NCBI GenBank assembly: GCA_013397795.1
Contig: VZTJ01001761.1
Location: forward strand, 1,161,529-1,225,528
Length of the DNA: 64,000 nt
Reading direction: 5' to 3'
Origin: Orthonyx spaldingii
Taxonomy: Eukaryota > Chordata > Aves > Passeriformes > Orthonychidae
In this document: positions 1-13,936 of the stretch, one piece after another
Layout: each line of letters starts with the position of its first letter
Position numbering within the stretch: the first letter of the stretch is position 1
Notes under the pieces: generated by a model
What the model was told of the DNA's origin: nothing
Database searches by the model: none
Seen by the model: only the letters and a program-made list of their open reading frames with translations
Program-made: the position numbers and the translations under genes

Positions 1-180
1 CGAAAGGGGGGTCCCCGGCGTGCGGGTCCTGCCGGAGGGGGAGGCGGGGGCGGCAGGCGCTGGAAGTTTGCTTTGCCATTGTTTTTCGCGTGTGGAAGCT
101 GAAGTGACTTTAAATCACGAGCTAAGCGAGGTCGCCTGCGTTCTGCGTGTTAAAACTAGATATAACTTCCCACGTGCCTG
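1..180 (+). promoter_or_regulatory. CpG-rich segment at the left edge, possible host promoter or first exon
   Basis: The first 60 bases are very GC-rich and contain about eight CpG dinucleotides. CpGs continue to about base 175 (TTCGCG, AAGCGAG, GTCGCC, CACGTG), after which the sequence turns AT-rich. This is the profile of the edge of a CpG-island promoter. The next recognisable + strand transcription unit is the miR-222/221 locus 20 kb downstream; human MIR222HG also begins some 25 kb before its microRNAs, so I infer this is its promoter or first exon. No clear TSS or splice donor is visible (GAA before gtgact near 100-110 and GAG before gtcgcc near 130 are weak). It could instead serve a leftward gene outside the window. 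Confidence 0.45.
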
Positions 181-3100
181 TTACTTAATATCCTCTCAGT
201 GTTTAGAAAAAAAAAAAAAAAGTACTGTATTTCAGAGGCACAATTCTCTTCAAGGCAGAAGTACAGTGATATATAAATATATATAAATATTCAGAATGTT
301 GGTTTTTGCAAGACTTCTGAGTATAGTGTGATCCTAGAAACCATGTTACCATGTGAGTGCATATAAAAACGTTTCTTTCCATTATATTTAAGTACTGTAC
401 ATTAATTGCTACATTGAGAATTGCCTGCAAGTCAGATGGGAAACAGTAGTGCCTGTAATACATTGTAGACCTTGCGTGTTGGTCAATAAGTAAGGAATGG
501 ATATATTATGTGGGAACGGTAACCTGTGTTTCAAATCTGCCGTTAAGCTTTGTGAGCTTTATTTTTACTTTCTTTTTGAGCTGTAACTTCTTCAACATGC
601 GTTTGGAAAGATCGTGGGTTACAGGTTAAAAGGTGCCATGCAGAGTATGGTCTTGTCTGTTGGTTCTGATGCATAAAATGCTGTTTCTTATTTTTAAATC
701 TCTTGCTTTCAACTGTCTCAGATCCCCATGTGAAGATTTTTCCAAAAAGGGGAAAAAGAAACTAGCTAGTGTTGAGATTACATTTCTGGTATGAAGCTTG
801 TCTTAATTGTTCAAAGGCCTTTCTCTCTTTCCTAATACAATTTTCGGAAGCTCTTTGAACAATGCTGTGTATAAAAATAGAGCTCAAGGTTGTTGTGTAG
901 CTAAATTTGTTGCAAAAATGAGTAGGAAATGTCTAATAAGAGAAGCAATAAAAAGAATAGATGTTGAGATAAGCGTGTCTTCCAGAGGCACTCTGGCTTT
1001 GCAAATCGGGAAGAGCATAATCCAACTTCTGCTGTCGGAGTCTCCTCCTTAGCTCAGGTGTGGCTGGGCACCATCTGAGGGAAATGTTCTGGTTTCAGGC
1101 TTGAGCACACGGCTCTGAGGTTCTGTGATTGTGGTGGGGCTGGGGAGCAGCTCCCTGCAGCTGGGTACGTTTTTACTTATAGATTTACCAATTAAAATTC
1201 CAGAGGAAGAATTCATAAGGTTAGCATTCTTCCCAGAGGTCCCCCTGCTCCCTTCCCCCCACTCTCCCAAAAATAAAAAGCACATACTACTCTGTTTAAG
1301 TAGTTAGAGCTTGAAAAAAATTTAACTGTAGTTGATTTGTTGTCTATTATTAACATGATCAGTCCCCTCCCACTGGGTTTCACTCACCTGTTTTGAAATA
1401 CTTGTATGAGGTGAGGGCTGACTGATTTAAGCATAAGCTGAAGTTTCAAGAATTAGATAAACATGTTCCAGTCAAATTCTGTTTAGATCATGTCTGTTAC
1501 TTTGGTTTGTGTCATACTGTTGACTGTTCCAGTTTATTCATAAAAAAAACCCCTTACGTTTTGTAGTATATGATCTCATGCAAAACCACATTTTACCCTC
1601 ATTCTGTTAGTAAGTTTTTGCTGTCTGGTTTTTGTGAGCATATGTAATGAAAATATTTGTTTTAAAAAAGAAAATGCCCGGAATTACAAGATGTTTTGGG
1701 GAAATCTGAAATTTTATCTGCAACAAGTAAATTTTGTTATGTATCATAATGACAGTTTTTACTAATTATTGTAAGTGGTGTTGCCTGCCTGATGTAGAGA
1801 AGGGCAAACATGAGAAGCATGAGAAATGCATAAAATTAGGTTTTTTGGTGGGGACAAGACTGTTGTAGTTCTGTGTCAGCTGGCAGCTTAGATGCTGAAG
1901 GAGTTATGTGGCTAGTTCAACTCTGTCCCTGATTTATTCAGGTGTTTGGTAGCACTTCAGCAGCGTGTGGATTCTGTAAAATATTTTGATTGTGTGGATG
2001 GCAAGACAGAGTGGAGATACAAACATGTGTGATACAGCAGCACTGCATGGTGACACCCAGAACTGTCAGATAGCAGCAAGTTCCAGACTCATTAACTTGG
2101 GTGTTCCTAGACCATGGTGCACGTCACACTCCTCTCCTCTCTCACACATAACACACTCCAACCTCCTGGATATTGAGAACTTTTTGTGCCTGAATGGATT
2201 TTTGAGTGAGAGAGAACAGAAATCATTTTAATAGCTACAGTGAACTATGGAAACTTCAAATGCATGGTGTGTACCCCCCTCACGCCCTGTAGCATCTTGA
2301 ACTGGTTGGATTGTGTGGTCATTTCAGTGTCTGAACAGCACAAATGCTCTCTCCCAAGTGTGGCAGTGAGGGTTTGCTTTTGGCACTACCATGGGTCACC
2401 ACCTCTTAGAATATTGCTCTTCCCCCTGCCCAGGAATTGAGTTCTGGGTTAGCTGTCACCCTTCTAGTTAGCCTTGACTTAGGGAAAGATTTTAATAGAC
2501 AAGGATGCTTGTTTCCAGCCTCTGAAGAGAGGTGACATTTATTACATGGCAAAGGAAGGAGTTGCCCTTTAGATTACTTTTCTTCACTGCAGTTCTTTGA
2601 GCAAATTTTCCCCCTTTATGTTCTAATTGTGTTGAGATTTGAAAACTGGTTTCTTTACATGGAATCCATTCTGTACAAATGCAGAAATGCTTTGTTCACC
2701 CATCTGTAATTTTAGTACTGCAGATAGTTCTTCTGCCCCAATACTTGTTAGAAATGCAGTGTAGCATGATTGAAGTAGTTTTCTTTGGGGTTTATTATGT
2801 TTGATTTGTTCTTACAAATTACTTGGCACACAGCTGAAAAGTTGAGCTGCTGTTACTTCTTTCCTTGGGATTTGTGAGAAAGATGAAGCATCTTTCAAAA
2901 TACGTCTGTAAGAGACGTAGCAATTTTATATACTGGAGATAGGCTGTTAATATTTCTTTAAATGTCTTGTTGAAAATCCTCAGCACCAAAAAAATAAGTT
3001 AAACCCAAGCTGCTGCATGGACAGACTGAGGTGGAGTGCATATCTAAATCCTCCTGTCTCCTACACACATGATAAATGTGATTTATCACTGGCTTCAGTT

Positions 3101-5850
3101 CATAATGCCAGAATATCATCATCAACTAATTTCTATGAAGATCTTGTGTTGCACATCAAGGCTGATGAGCAGTAGAGATTTAAGTAAGTGATTTACTGGT
3201 ACAAATAGCAGTATCTTAGAAGTTCAACAGTCCCAGGACAGAAAATCTGCTTTTATGGTTCAGATGAATGATGCAAAGTTTAAGAATGAATTGACTCGAG
3301 CAACCTTATGGAGTTGCTGGATTGCTTTGAAGTTGATGATGGAGTGATGACCTACAAATTGTTCTTTCACTTTCACACCTTCTGTCTGGCACACAGGAGA
3401 TTCTCTGGACCATCATCGTGCCCAAATGGTTCTGCCGACAGTTTTTAAGCAGATCCCGATGGTTGTGTTTCTGACCTGTTCTCAGAGATAACTGACACGG
3501 GCCTATTGTGCAATTCCCAGCAGAAAAGCTTGTCTTGCCTAGGCTTGCCTAACAATACAGATGCTGCTGAATCTGACTATTCCTGGCGATAAATTTGAAC
3601 TGAAACTGTTTGTCCAAGAAGAACAGTTTAAACCTCCTTTTCAAGTTTGTGTTTGTGTACTGTTATATCCCCCACAGTGTCTCAAAAAGTCAGATCATCT
3701 TGTTGCCTAAACAGAGATTTGGAAAGGTGGGACTGGGTGTGGCTCGCAGGAGAACATGCTCTGTAATCTCCTAGAAATTATACTTTTTTTGAGTCTGATT
3801 TCTTTATAGAGGTGAAAAATTTTAGCTATAATATACAACTGCCAGATATGCTGTTGTAAGCATCCAAGTTTAGGAAGGAAGCCGTAGCTGTTCTTATAAA
3901 AAGTATACTATATTGGCACAGCTCATACTGTGTATTATAAGATGAGATATTGAACCAGGAAAACTAATGATCTGACAGAATTATTGCCTAGAAACACTGA
4001 GCAAGCAACATGTTTCTCAAATGGAAATACTCACCGACTTTTTGTATAGCCCTCTTCAGATTTGTCCCTACTTCTAAAACATGCTTTATTTCTCTGTGAG
4101 AGCACAAGTGAACGTTAGAACATCCCAGCCATCAAGAAATAAGTTTTCTAGGCCAAGCTCTTACTAGTGGTTGCATCTGTGTTGAAAATTTCTGGCTGTC
4201 TCCAAAGATTTTTGTAGATGAGGGAGAACAAAACCCCCTTCATTTTGAATATGTGAACGCTTACTCGTGTTACAGCAATACATGCTTGCTTTGAGTACTA
4301 GGCAGTGATGCAACTCTCCCAGTGAATCTGCAGACTGGAGTTATTCTCTACATAATGAGATATCACAGTAAACATCTTGAAAAAAATTATGTTGGCCTTC
4401 TATTGGTGATTCTAAACTTCTTTACAATATCGCTGCCTAATACATGTGGGAGTACCTTTCTGCAGACTTTTTTGGGTTCCTTTTTGCACATCAGTTTGTG
4501 CTCTTGAAAAGTTATGCTCTGTAGTTATTATGTGATGAGCTTTGTCTGTTTCATAATCATCTTGAACCAGATGTTTCACTTTTCTTCCCCATCAGAAATA
4601 TCTCCTATAAATAGATGCATAGTGCTGTACGGTTTTGTAGCTGTCTTGGTCATGGTGAAACTGCATGTTTATAAATCAGTGCTCATCTTAAGAGCAACAT
4701 CTGGTCTAAATTTTGTAACCAGCTGTTCACACCTTAAGGAAAACATCACAGGTCTGGATGCCTTGTGAATAATTAAATATTTGCATTTTACTAATCTTTT
4801 GCTGCCCTTGTCTAACAAGTGTGGGATTGGGCAATAAAGGTGAAATGATTTCTATTCTCTGTCTTCATTGCAAATACTTGGAGTAGTTGTTCATTTGAGA
4901 GACCCATTTTGCTTTGTCCTTTTAATTTATATTGGAGTGGAACAGATATTAAAACCCTGAATAACAATATTTAAAAGAACAGACTTTTAGAATGCTTATA
5001 TGCAATCTTACTTTAAATTTCAGGCTTAGTTAAAAAGAGTAATATTGTGATAAGGAAGGCTCAGCATTTGGAGGTGTGCTTTACTGAATGGGATTCGAAT
5101 GCTTTGAATGGGAGATGGTCATGTGCATGTGATATCATTCTTGTTTTTGTACAAAAAATTGAGGTATTTGCCAGTATCTACCTGCAGATACAAAGGGGAA
5201 CTTTGTGTGCTAGCAAGTTGGCAAAAAAAAGGGTGAAAAAATTGGGACTGTAAGGAGACAAGATGCTTGACCATCCTGATTGTTTCAAGAGGCATCTGGA
5301 GAAATGAAAAGAATTGAAAATTTGATGGGTTTTGAACTATTTCCTTGATTCATTTAACATGTGGGAAGAGTAAACTTTCAGGCAAATCTTGCAAGTTCTA
5401 TCCAAATTCACTAATTAGTAAGATGACAGCCTTTGAATGGAGGAGATCCTCATGCAGCGTCAGCAAATATTTAACTCCTCAGACCTATGGCTTTGGTTAA
5501 GCTTCTGGATGAATTAATGAATATGTAGATATTCATCATTAATGACTGTTTGTAGTATCACTAATCTCTTATCAGTGCATAAGTCTTTTTAAATCAGCTT
5601 AATATGTCTCCTCTAAAGTTTGAGCAAATTTAGGTGCCTGATAGAGCACTGACTTCTCAATAAGCAAATGAGGGTAAAAGTGTTCTGCAGGATATGTTTT
5701 ATGTGTGCTGGTAGTAATCAATTTGCGCTGTGCTTACAAATAGACTTCTTTTTGGGAGGCTGCTCTTGACATGGTCCCTGGTGAATGGAAAAAAATTAGA
5801 TTATCATCAGTAATTAGTGCTTCCAATTTACCTCTAACAGCAAAAGCAGC
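181..5850. other. No gene seen; probable host intron
   Basis: AT-rich sequence with short A runs (for example 209-222) and a short AT microsatellite near 269-292. A few exon-like pieces exist, such as the acceptor TTATTCAG before 1943, but none has a convincing partner donor. I recognise no repeat family, tRNA or conserved coding block here. Confidence 0.4.
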
Positions 5851-6200
5851 CTCCAGGGTGCCAGCTCGCTAAGCAGGCAGGAGTTTTGTCCTGTGCAGTG
5901 GCACGGGGAGGTGGTGCCTGGGTTTCGTGGGCAGCAGCTGACCCGGGCAGTGACCGGGGCTGAGCTGGAGCCCTGGCCGGGAGAGCTCCGCGCCTCCTCC
6001 GAAATTCCTCAGGGGAGGAAGGAGGGGACGGGAGGCCTCCCTCCCCACAAGCAGCTGTGGAATGAGGATGAAATCCAATGTTTATTCTTTCTCCCGGAAA
6101 CTATAGGAAGTGTAGCACTCGCGTCTATTGCATAATAGTGTTTGCAGTTGTGATAGGGAAAGCCTGAGGCAGGGCGTGAGGAGAGCGAGGTGTTAGAAAT
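5850..6200. promoter_or_regulatory. CpG-rich segment with paired ETS-like motifs, candidate alternative promoter or enhancer
   Basis: This block is clearly more GC- and CpG-rich than its surroundings (CpGs in CCCGGG, GACCGGGG, CTCCGCGCC, CTCGCGTC, GGCGTG, AGCGAG). Near its right end lie CCGGAAA at 6094-6100 and AGGAAGTG at 6105-6112, two ETS-type cores about 10 bp apart, followed by a TTGCATAATAG stretch. It lies within the presumed first intron of the miR-222/221 host, where an internal promoter or enhancer would make sense. No spliced exon can be defined. An old GC-rich repeat remnant is an alternative. Confidence 0.35.
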
Positions 6201-9200
6201 CTACCCTGGTGTTCTCAGGCAGGAAGAACCACAGCACAGGCTGAGAAGGTATTAAGCTGCTTTATCAGGGAACTGATACTTGCTTAAGAGATTCTGAGCA
6301 TCCTTAGTAGATTTTTGGCCTTCCTTTAGTAGGTGCCAGCTAAACTGAGCTGCAGTGCAGCGTCGTTAACTCTCGGGAGCATCTGTTGGTGCAAGCAGAC
6401 AGAAGGATGTGCCTTGTGGCTGCGGAGAGGAACTGGAAGTGGAGTGGCTGCTCTGTTTCCACTCTGCTGCCTAGCCCAGGCAATCTTTTGGTGGAAGCTG
6501 TCTGTGATTTATGTGTCTCGGAAAGAACTTCTCCACTTGCGTGCTGGTAGTGGTCCAGCCTCCTCCACTGTTTTCAGCTACAGGAGTCTGGCTCTGCTTC
6601 ATGATGCTCAGATGGCTGAGAAGTTGGAATGACTGATGATACCCAATCTTCACATGCAGAACATAAAAATGCTGCCCCGTATTAGACAGGTGTATTGTGA
6701 GCTTGTCTCTCACCAGTGGCAACCCTTTACCTGGGACATCTCTCTTTTACCTGGGAGTTCACCTGCCTGTGTGGAACTGCTCAGAAACTGTTTGTTGAGC
6801 AATATCAGGCAGGTCTCACTACAGCCTTCTTTAGTACAGCAGCTGGAGAAGGCAAAAATCTCCTGTCACCTTCAGAAAATCACAGTGCTTCCTTCCCAGC
6901 TGGCTTTTGGCTGTAGGAGGAATGAAGCCCCGAGACTCTGAAATCCACATACAAACTTAGTGAAAGCGTGCTGATGTCAGGGCGATGCTCCAGGTTGCAA
7001 CTGACTTGCTGGTTTTGTTCAGCTGTTTTCAGTAGGCTGAATGATGGGGAGGAATGGCTCCTTCCTGAATGTGAAAGGTGATGTCTTCCACTAGGTGTGT
7101 TAGTAATAGCAGCAAGGTGGGAGAAACCTTTATGTAAGAAAAAACTGAAATGCACCACTTGTTTTTGACACCACGAAGAAAAGCTCTTATGACTGTTATC
7201 CTAAATAGGTGTCTCTTGGCAATGATGTGTTTTAGTAGCACTATTATATAACCAAAATTCCCCTGAAAACACATGTGGATCATTCTCTAGAAAATGAGTA
7301 CAGAAGGTGGCAATGTATTTGAATTAGAAGTCTCTAATTGCCTCTTAAGTATTGAAGTACCATGGCATGTCTTGCCTTCCTGTTAGGCACAGGATTCATC
7401 TGCTTGGTTACCTGATCTGGTAGGAGAGGGGGAAAATAGCTATATTGGCAAGCTGAATGCTGGATTTTCCCCAGGTTTTTCTGCCCAGAGAGTTGCATGT
7501 TGTAGCCAGAATGCCCCTCAATAATTTGTAACTTCAGAGTTTGACTGGTTTAGGTTTGAGCACTTCTAACATACTTTTGCTTCCTGATAACTTTGCCTAC
7601 TGGAACTTTCTTATTTCTTGGCTGAGGTTAAAAGCAATACTGTGGTGGAGGAGCAGTATGCAATTCAATACCACAGAAGTACACATCAATTAAAAGGTGC
7701 CTAGATATGGGCAAGGAAACTTAGTCAACTATTCATTTAGGGGAGGGGAGGGGGAACCCCAAACAAAACACTTGTATGTTGTAGATAAAACTGCTTCTTT
7801 TGATAGCCTGGAGAGCCAAACCCATGGGAAAACTATTCCTGGGATGTCAGGTCTTTTAAAGGGTTGCATTCAATAGCCCAGTTAGATAGGAGCAGTGAAG
7901 GTTCTGATGGATATCCTGAGCAGCATAGTTCTGTAATCAGACCAAAGGTGTTTTCTTCCTGGAATCCAACCTTTCCTTGCCTTGAGTTATTTGGTGCAGA
8001 GTTGCTTCTTTGGCATCTTATGACTGTAAGTGCAATTTCTATAGAATTTCAGAGATGGGTCTTATGCTTCTGGGATGTGCTGATAATCAAAAACTGTTAA
8101 AAGAGCTTGCTTAGCAGACACCTTGATTTAAAAACAACACACCCACTTCATTGTGATGCTATTCAGGGAAATGATTCAGTGCAGTTTCAGTGGGTTTAAA
8201 CAATGGCCTAGTGGCACACCTATTTTGTAGAAAGCAGAGTTTTAAATGGGGTGCCTGTTTTCTGCAAGTCTATACTTAGCTAACAGCTGCAAGGTGATAC
8301 TTGGTAGTATATATGTCCTGTGAAGAGCTTCCCTCACTGCATTCTATTTTCCCATGCACTGAAGACTGCCAAGTGAATTGGAAATATTGGAATGATTTGT
8401 TGGATGCTTCAAGTTTCACTTTCAGAACTGTTTTATCTTGCAGTAAAACATAGCTAGGGCTGAGTTGATTCACACACAGTATATACAGCCAAGTCCATTT
8501 TAAAAGGTACGCTTGGTTTGGGTTGTTTTTCCCCCACTCTGCACACAGGCTGTAGTAACATGACAGCTTATTTATCTGTATCTCTTTGTTCATGGCCAGT
8601 TTGAGTTGCAAATAGTAAAACAGAAGACAGCTCACGGGTTGGAGCTCAGCTTGCAGTCTTCAGTTCTGTGCATAAATTTGTGTTGAGAAGCAGCAATAGC
8701 AGAGCTGAGGCTGACAGTGAGTGGCAGGCTGCACTGATGAAGACGTGTGTGAACACACCTTCGTGCTGGGCACTGATGTGTCAGTGCACAAATCCCAGAG
8801 TGGAGCCTCTCAAATACAACGTGAACTTTGCCTGCTTTATCCCTGCCCACGTGCACCTCAGGCACACATCTGAGTGTGACTGTGCAGTGCATGGGTACTG
8901 TACAAATGAGTCAGTTCCTGTTCCTTTGGCTGAAGCTTCGTTAGGAGTTCTCAAAAAAGTATTTCAGAATGTGGATGTGGTCAGCACAGTCATTTTCCAG
9001 GCATCTTAAAGGAAACCCACATCAACTGTGAAAGTGACCTTTGAACTCGTCTGTCCTGCCACTGTCAGAACTCAAGCAGTGCTGGATGGGAAGCCTGGGA
9101 AGCTTCCATCTACATCTTCCCTCACAACTTGCACTTCTTGCCATTTAGGTTGAAGTGCCTGGTTATTGTTCAGGAGAATTTCCAGTGGCGTGTCTGTGTA

Positions 9201-12200
9201 TGGCTGATCGCTGGTGCTGCATCAGCTGCACATGTATTTAGAAACAGCCTCTGACAAACTTTAGGTCATATTTGGTTCTTCACTACATTTTAGTATTGAA
9301 AGCAGTTAAACCCATTAGAACCTGTAGTGTTATTTCCGAGTTCTTAAGGCAGAATGTGGTGAAAAACACTTGTACTGCATCTCCTGGGGTTTAATATGTC
9401 GCTTCAGCTAAGTAAGTTCTCTTGAAGGCATCAATTATTAAAAGTCTCTTTTTTGAGATGTCAGAGGGATTATTTTCACTAAAAATGTCTGCCTTGTACT
9501 ATGAATCTCTGTCTATTTAGAATGACTTATTTATTTAAATAACTTTACCAGAGTCTTCCTGCCTTAGACCGTGGAAAAATGTTTTTGTACATGTAATAAT
9601 TCTGATTATGGGCACCAGGATCTAGGCTCTGAATGGCATTATGTCCAAAATTACTGTTTTAATATACTTCCTTTACTGATATGAGCACCTCTGCCATCGA
9701 ATTGTCACCTTGTGCTGATGTTTGTGTTCTTGCAGTGCACTGGATTTCCCAGCTCTCCAGTGATGCTGTGTGAGGCATTCTGCCAGCAGAAGGGAGATGT
9801 TTCCCCTGGGAGACTTTAGAAGGCTGCTACAGTGGGATGGAGAAGCAAGTCTCCAAATGGGAGCATACACTTCGTTTAGAAGAAAATGCTGCCACCAGAT
9901 GATGGGAAAATGCCTTGAGCCTGTGTTGGAACATAGAATTCTCAGGTCTCTTATCTGGAAATCTGTACATTATTTACAGTGCTGACTGTGCTGTATAGGT
10001 AGGAAACAATTAGAGTGGAAAAGCTGTGTTATCCATAATTCTAAAGCTTGCAAATGAGTGACTCTGCTTTATTAGCAGAGCATTGAGCCTTCCTTACAAC
10101 ATTTGACAGGAAAAAGGAATTTTGTTGCATGACTTTGTGTGCACACCAGTAGTTGTGAATCTCTTATGGGCAAAGAGATAAGAAGTAAGAATTACTCTGA
10201 AGCTGATCATGCCATTATCAGACACAGAACTGAGAGTCAAGAGTGCCTGTCATCCTTGCTGCCTATCAGAAGTGTTCATGCACATGTTTTTGTTTGGGCT
10301 TCCCCACTTACCTTTAGAAAAGAGCGAGGATGAATGAGACTGGCTTTTTGAGAGTAGTTCTTGTGTTACTGCTCTGCATTGTGAGCTATCAGGCTTAATA
10401 AGACTTTAACAAATGATTTATCAGTATAAATCTACCTGGTGTTTTTAAAATATGTGTTGATAATATTTAGAGTTTTAAACAGCTGTTATGATACAAAGAC
10501 AATATTTCCTTCATCTGATATTAAGAACAAAAATATGCAGTGTGAGAACTGAATTTAATATGGCCACATTTAAGTTCTCTTAATGTCATCTTGACCTGTA
10601 ATAGGAATCTAGTTCTGCAGGCTTTGCTTCAAAGATTAAATTTAAGTACAGCAATGGATCTGACACATTCCTGTTGTACAGTATTTTGCAGTGAATGTTA
10701 CTTCCCTTGTCCAGGTAACCTTGCATTTAGATAAACTACTGAGCAAGAACATAGAACTCTCTGCCACTTATCTTCTGTGCTTATTGCAGAGATTGTTAGC
10801 GATATTTTCCTTTTTAGACCAACAAAACGTGTACTGAGACACTTATGTGAGTGTGTCTTGCAGCTGTAGAGATGGAGATCACCTCACTTGTGAAACAAAT
10901 CTCTTTTCTGGAGTGCAGTTTTCATTCACCATACTGATGTATGTGTGAAAAGGTTGGTCTGTAGCCTCTGCTTGCTGATTCATATTTAAGTTGCCTTTGA
11001 GTTTTGCCCTTTTGAAATGCTTGTAGTGTTCTGATGTATCATAAGTTTTTGGGTTGCTTGATCATCCTCACTGTCCTGGTCTTTAAAAGCCTACCTTTAG
11101 ACTGTACTCTGCTGCCATCTCTTCATGCTGCATCTCTGATTATGAAAAAGCCCTTTTGGGCAGAAAGTTGAGTTGGAGTAGGCCTGATTCAAAAATGCTC
11201 TCGTTTATTCTAGTGTACTGTGGCTAATTCAGTACTTGAATACCTTAAAATTACTTGGAATGAAAAAAGCAAACAGTCCCACAGAACCCTTAAAACTTCT
11301 CAGAGGAATAATCAGGACTTTCTCTTGCTCTGCAATGGTGCTTCTAGGAGTAGGAATAGATAATACTTGCCTTGAGAATAGATGTCCTATTAAACAGCTG
11401 AATTTAACAATGACTAATGAGTGGGCATTGCAGTAAATCAAACTGGGTGAAATGGGGTAGGAAGAGCCTGGGTTTCTATAATACACCCTGTAGTCACAGC
11501 CTGCTTTGAGCTGGTGTTTTAAGTATGTGTTGGGAACCAGGAATAATGGCTTTTCAGTGGAGTTGTCCACTTGGAACCTGTGGTCACACATGCCTGAAGC
11601 AGTGTTTATTCAGACCACATCAGGAATGTCATGAGAGGCTCCAGTCAAATCTGCTGTTCTAACTCAGTGTTCATAACTCTCCAAGAGACCTTCTCAAATT
11701 GCAGAATGTGTTTAATCACTGTCCACCACTACACACTGTAGTAGTGGGGTGTTAAGCTCCAAGCTTTGGTAGCAGGTACTGTTTAATATACAGCTCAAAA
11801 CTGAGACCACTTAATGATGGCTGTGGTCTGCTCTTCTGTCATGGCCTGAACCTATTAGTAATCCATACAAGATTCAATATTACTGATATTCCATACTATT
11901 CATGACTTCCCTTCAAGAGGCCTTGTTCAAACCCACTGGTATGCTTGTCCTTATTCTTTTTCTCAGTATTTTGGATTCCTGTCACCATAGTCACTGCCTG
12001 CCCTGAATAAATTTGCCTTCTTCATTTTAAGGTCACCTTGGTGAAGGATAATATTTCTTCCTGTTTGTCCTGGATATACTTTTGAATCTTTGAGTATTCC
12101 TGAGATTCTTGAGGTATCCCAATTAATTGGATACTTGAGTGAGTTACTTTTCTGTTCTTTCCAGTCACATCTTACACAACAGTCCTGGGCTAATTTTTGC

Positions 12201-13819
12201 CTTTTTCTTGGAGATGGTCTAAAAACAGTTCATGTTATGGAAAAACTAAAAGATAATCTTGGCAAGATTCTGAGTGGGTAAAACAGCCTGGAGATTGCAT
12301 CTACCATGAGAGAAGATGCTTCTCCAGCTGGTGCCTCCTCTATTCTGTTTCGTAGGAGTTTTATCACTTGCACAAAATATTTCAATAAGTTCAGTCTTCT
12401 CTTCCAGGTTCTGTATTTCCCCTTTTGAATAAAGGGATAAAGTCAAAGTTAAATTTTCATATCATGATGTGTTCAGATGTGTTTTTTGACCTATGAAGTT
12501 CATGGGTTTGTGGTTTTTCTTCAGGATCCCGTTTAAGACTTACCCCAGACATTTGTGCCTTTTTAACATAGTTACTGTGACATTTTCTAGAAGTTTACTG
12601 ATTAGCACCCACTGTGTACAAACTGCTTTTGCACTGACAGATGCAGCCCCATGTTTTGGCTCCCTCTTAATTATCTGTATGATGTCAGCAAGAGAGGGCA
12701 GCCTGGCTTTGACTTACACATGTCACTCAAATGTTAATGGCCTTATTACACAACTCAGCTGGTGGCCCATGTAGTGCAGTCCCAGACCCAAACAGGTCTT
12801 TCTGCTGAAATGCTTAAAGAAGGTAAAGCAGCACTGAAATCCATCCATCTCCCCTGCCAAGGCATTTGTTTGTCCCTGTTTCCCTGATCACTCCCGTGAA
12901 GTGCATGTGTGTGTCTGTATATTTGTGTGGAAGGAGCAGGGGATCTTCACTCAAACGGTTGTCTCAGTAGAACACAATCTTCTTGTTTCCCTAGGAACCT
13001 TCAGTTCTCTGTGTACTTTAAAACTCCTCTGCTGGTCGGCTTGTGAAGCTAGAACTGTGTGACTTCTTCCACAATGTTCCTGGGAGTACCAATTTGGAAT
13101 AAGAATCTTAGTAACTTTAAAAGCATTGATGTCACTGGCCCTTATACATCACTATTCCCACTTTCTCCTAAGTTAAATATAGAATATTGCCTATCTAGAG
13201 CTGCATGAGTTGGTGTTTGTAACCTGTGTGTGACTTGCTGGTGTCTATTACTTTATGCAGATTTAACACCAGTAAATATTACCCTGAGTTCTGTAGAATA
13301 AATGCCTATTTTAGGAAACTTCTTAGTGCATTATACCTGTTGCTCTTCTGCTAGACGTATTTCTTGTCACCATTTATGGTCTAAAGGAAGCAAAGTCGTG
13401 TGAGCTGTGGGCTAAACACACACATTTAGGTCTCTGTGGCACAGCAGCATGCTGTTGTCATGTGATAATCTTCAGGCAAGATAAAATGTGCCCTTGGCTT
13501 TCAGATGTCTCTTGCAAAGATTTCTTAACACTTGAAGAACTGCAAACTTTCTTTTTGGTTGTCAAAAGGTACTTCATCCTTAAAGTTGCAGAACACTTAC
13601 CTAGAACACCAGTTCTGGGTTGATTTCAAAATTTCTGAAGACCTTAACTGCATCTGCACTGTAGTCTGGGCATTGTTCAGATTTCCAGGCTTCTGAGGGC
13701 TTTAATGCCCCCTGATGATTTTTTGATGTTCACCTTAAGACTATACATGTGTTTTTGTTGAAGTTGTAGACTCTGAATTTTCTTTCACACACTTGTAACT
13801 TGCCCCTTTGTGTTTCCAG
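6201..13819. other. No gene seen; probable host intron
   Basis: AT-leaning unique sequence. Overlapping open frames at 6.33-6.94 and 8.63-9.01 kb show no recognisable domain and no consistent splice partners. A good acceptor (TTCTTGCAG, exon side 9735) is followed by a possible donor CTGT/gtgagg about 34 bp on, too short to call as an exon. No transposable element was recognised. Confidence 0.4.
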
Positions 13820-13936
13820 GGTAAAGATTGCTGCTATAAGATCACAAGTGGGTGCTCTGTTTATTGGGATGGTTCTAGCACCTACCAGGGGGAGGAAGGT
13901 GGCTGTCATCTAAACTGCATGGCTGGGAGGGATAAA
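13820..13936 (+). other. Candidate internal exon of the miR-222/221 host transcript
   Basis: A pyrimidine-rich acceptor (TGCCCCTTTGTGTTTCCAG) precedes 13820, and a near-consensus donor (ATAAA/gtgagtacc) follows 13936. These delimit 117 bp and are the best-matched splice pair in the first 20 kb. One frame is open across the interval, but at 39 codons that is expected fairly often by chance, and the encoded cysteine-rich peptide resembles nothing I know. If real, it is most simply a noncoding internal exon of the microRNA host. It could be cryptic. Confidence 0.3.

Noticed and set aside
1943..2030. Exon-like segment after a good acceptor, open with a protein-like composition
   Set aside because: No credible donor before the in-frame stop and no partner exons.
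3270..3650. Possible retroposed mRNA fragment with several open short frames
   Set aside because: No A tail, no target duplication and no recognisable source gene.
8668..9009. 113-codon + strand frame
   Set aside because: No known domain, overlapped by a minus-strand frame, within the presumed host intron.
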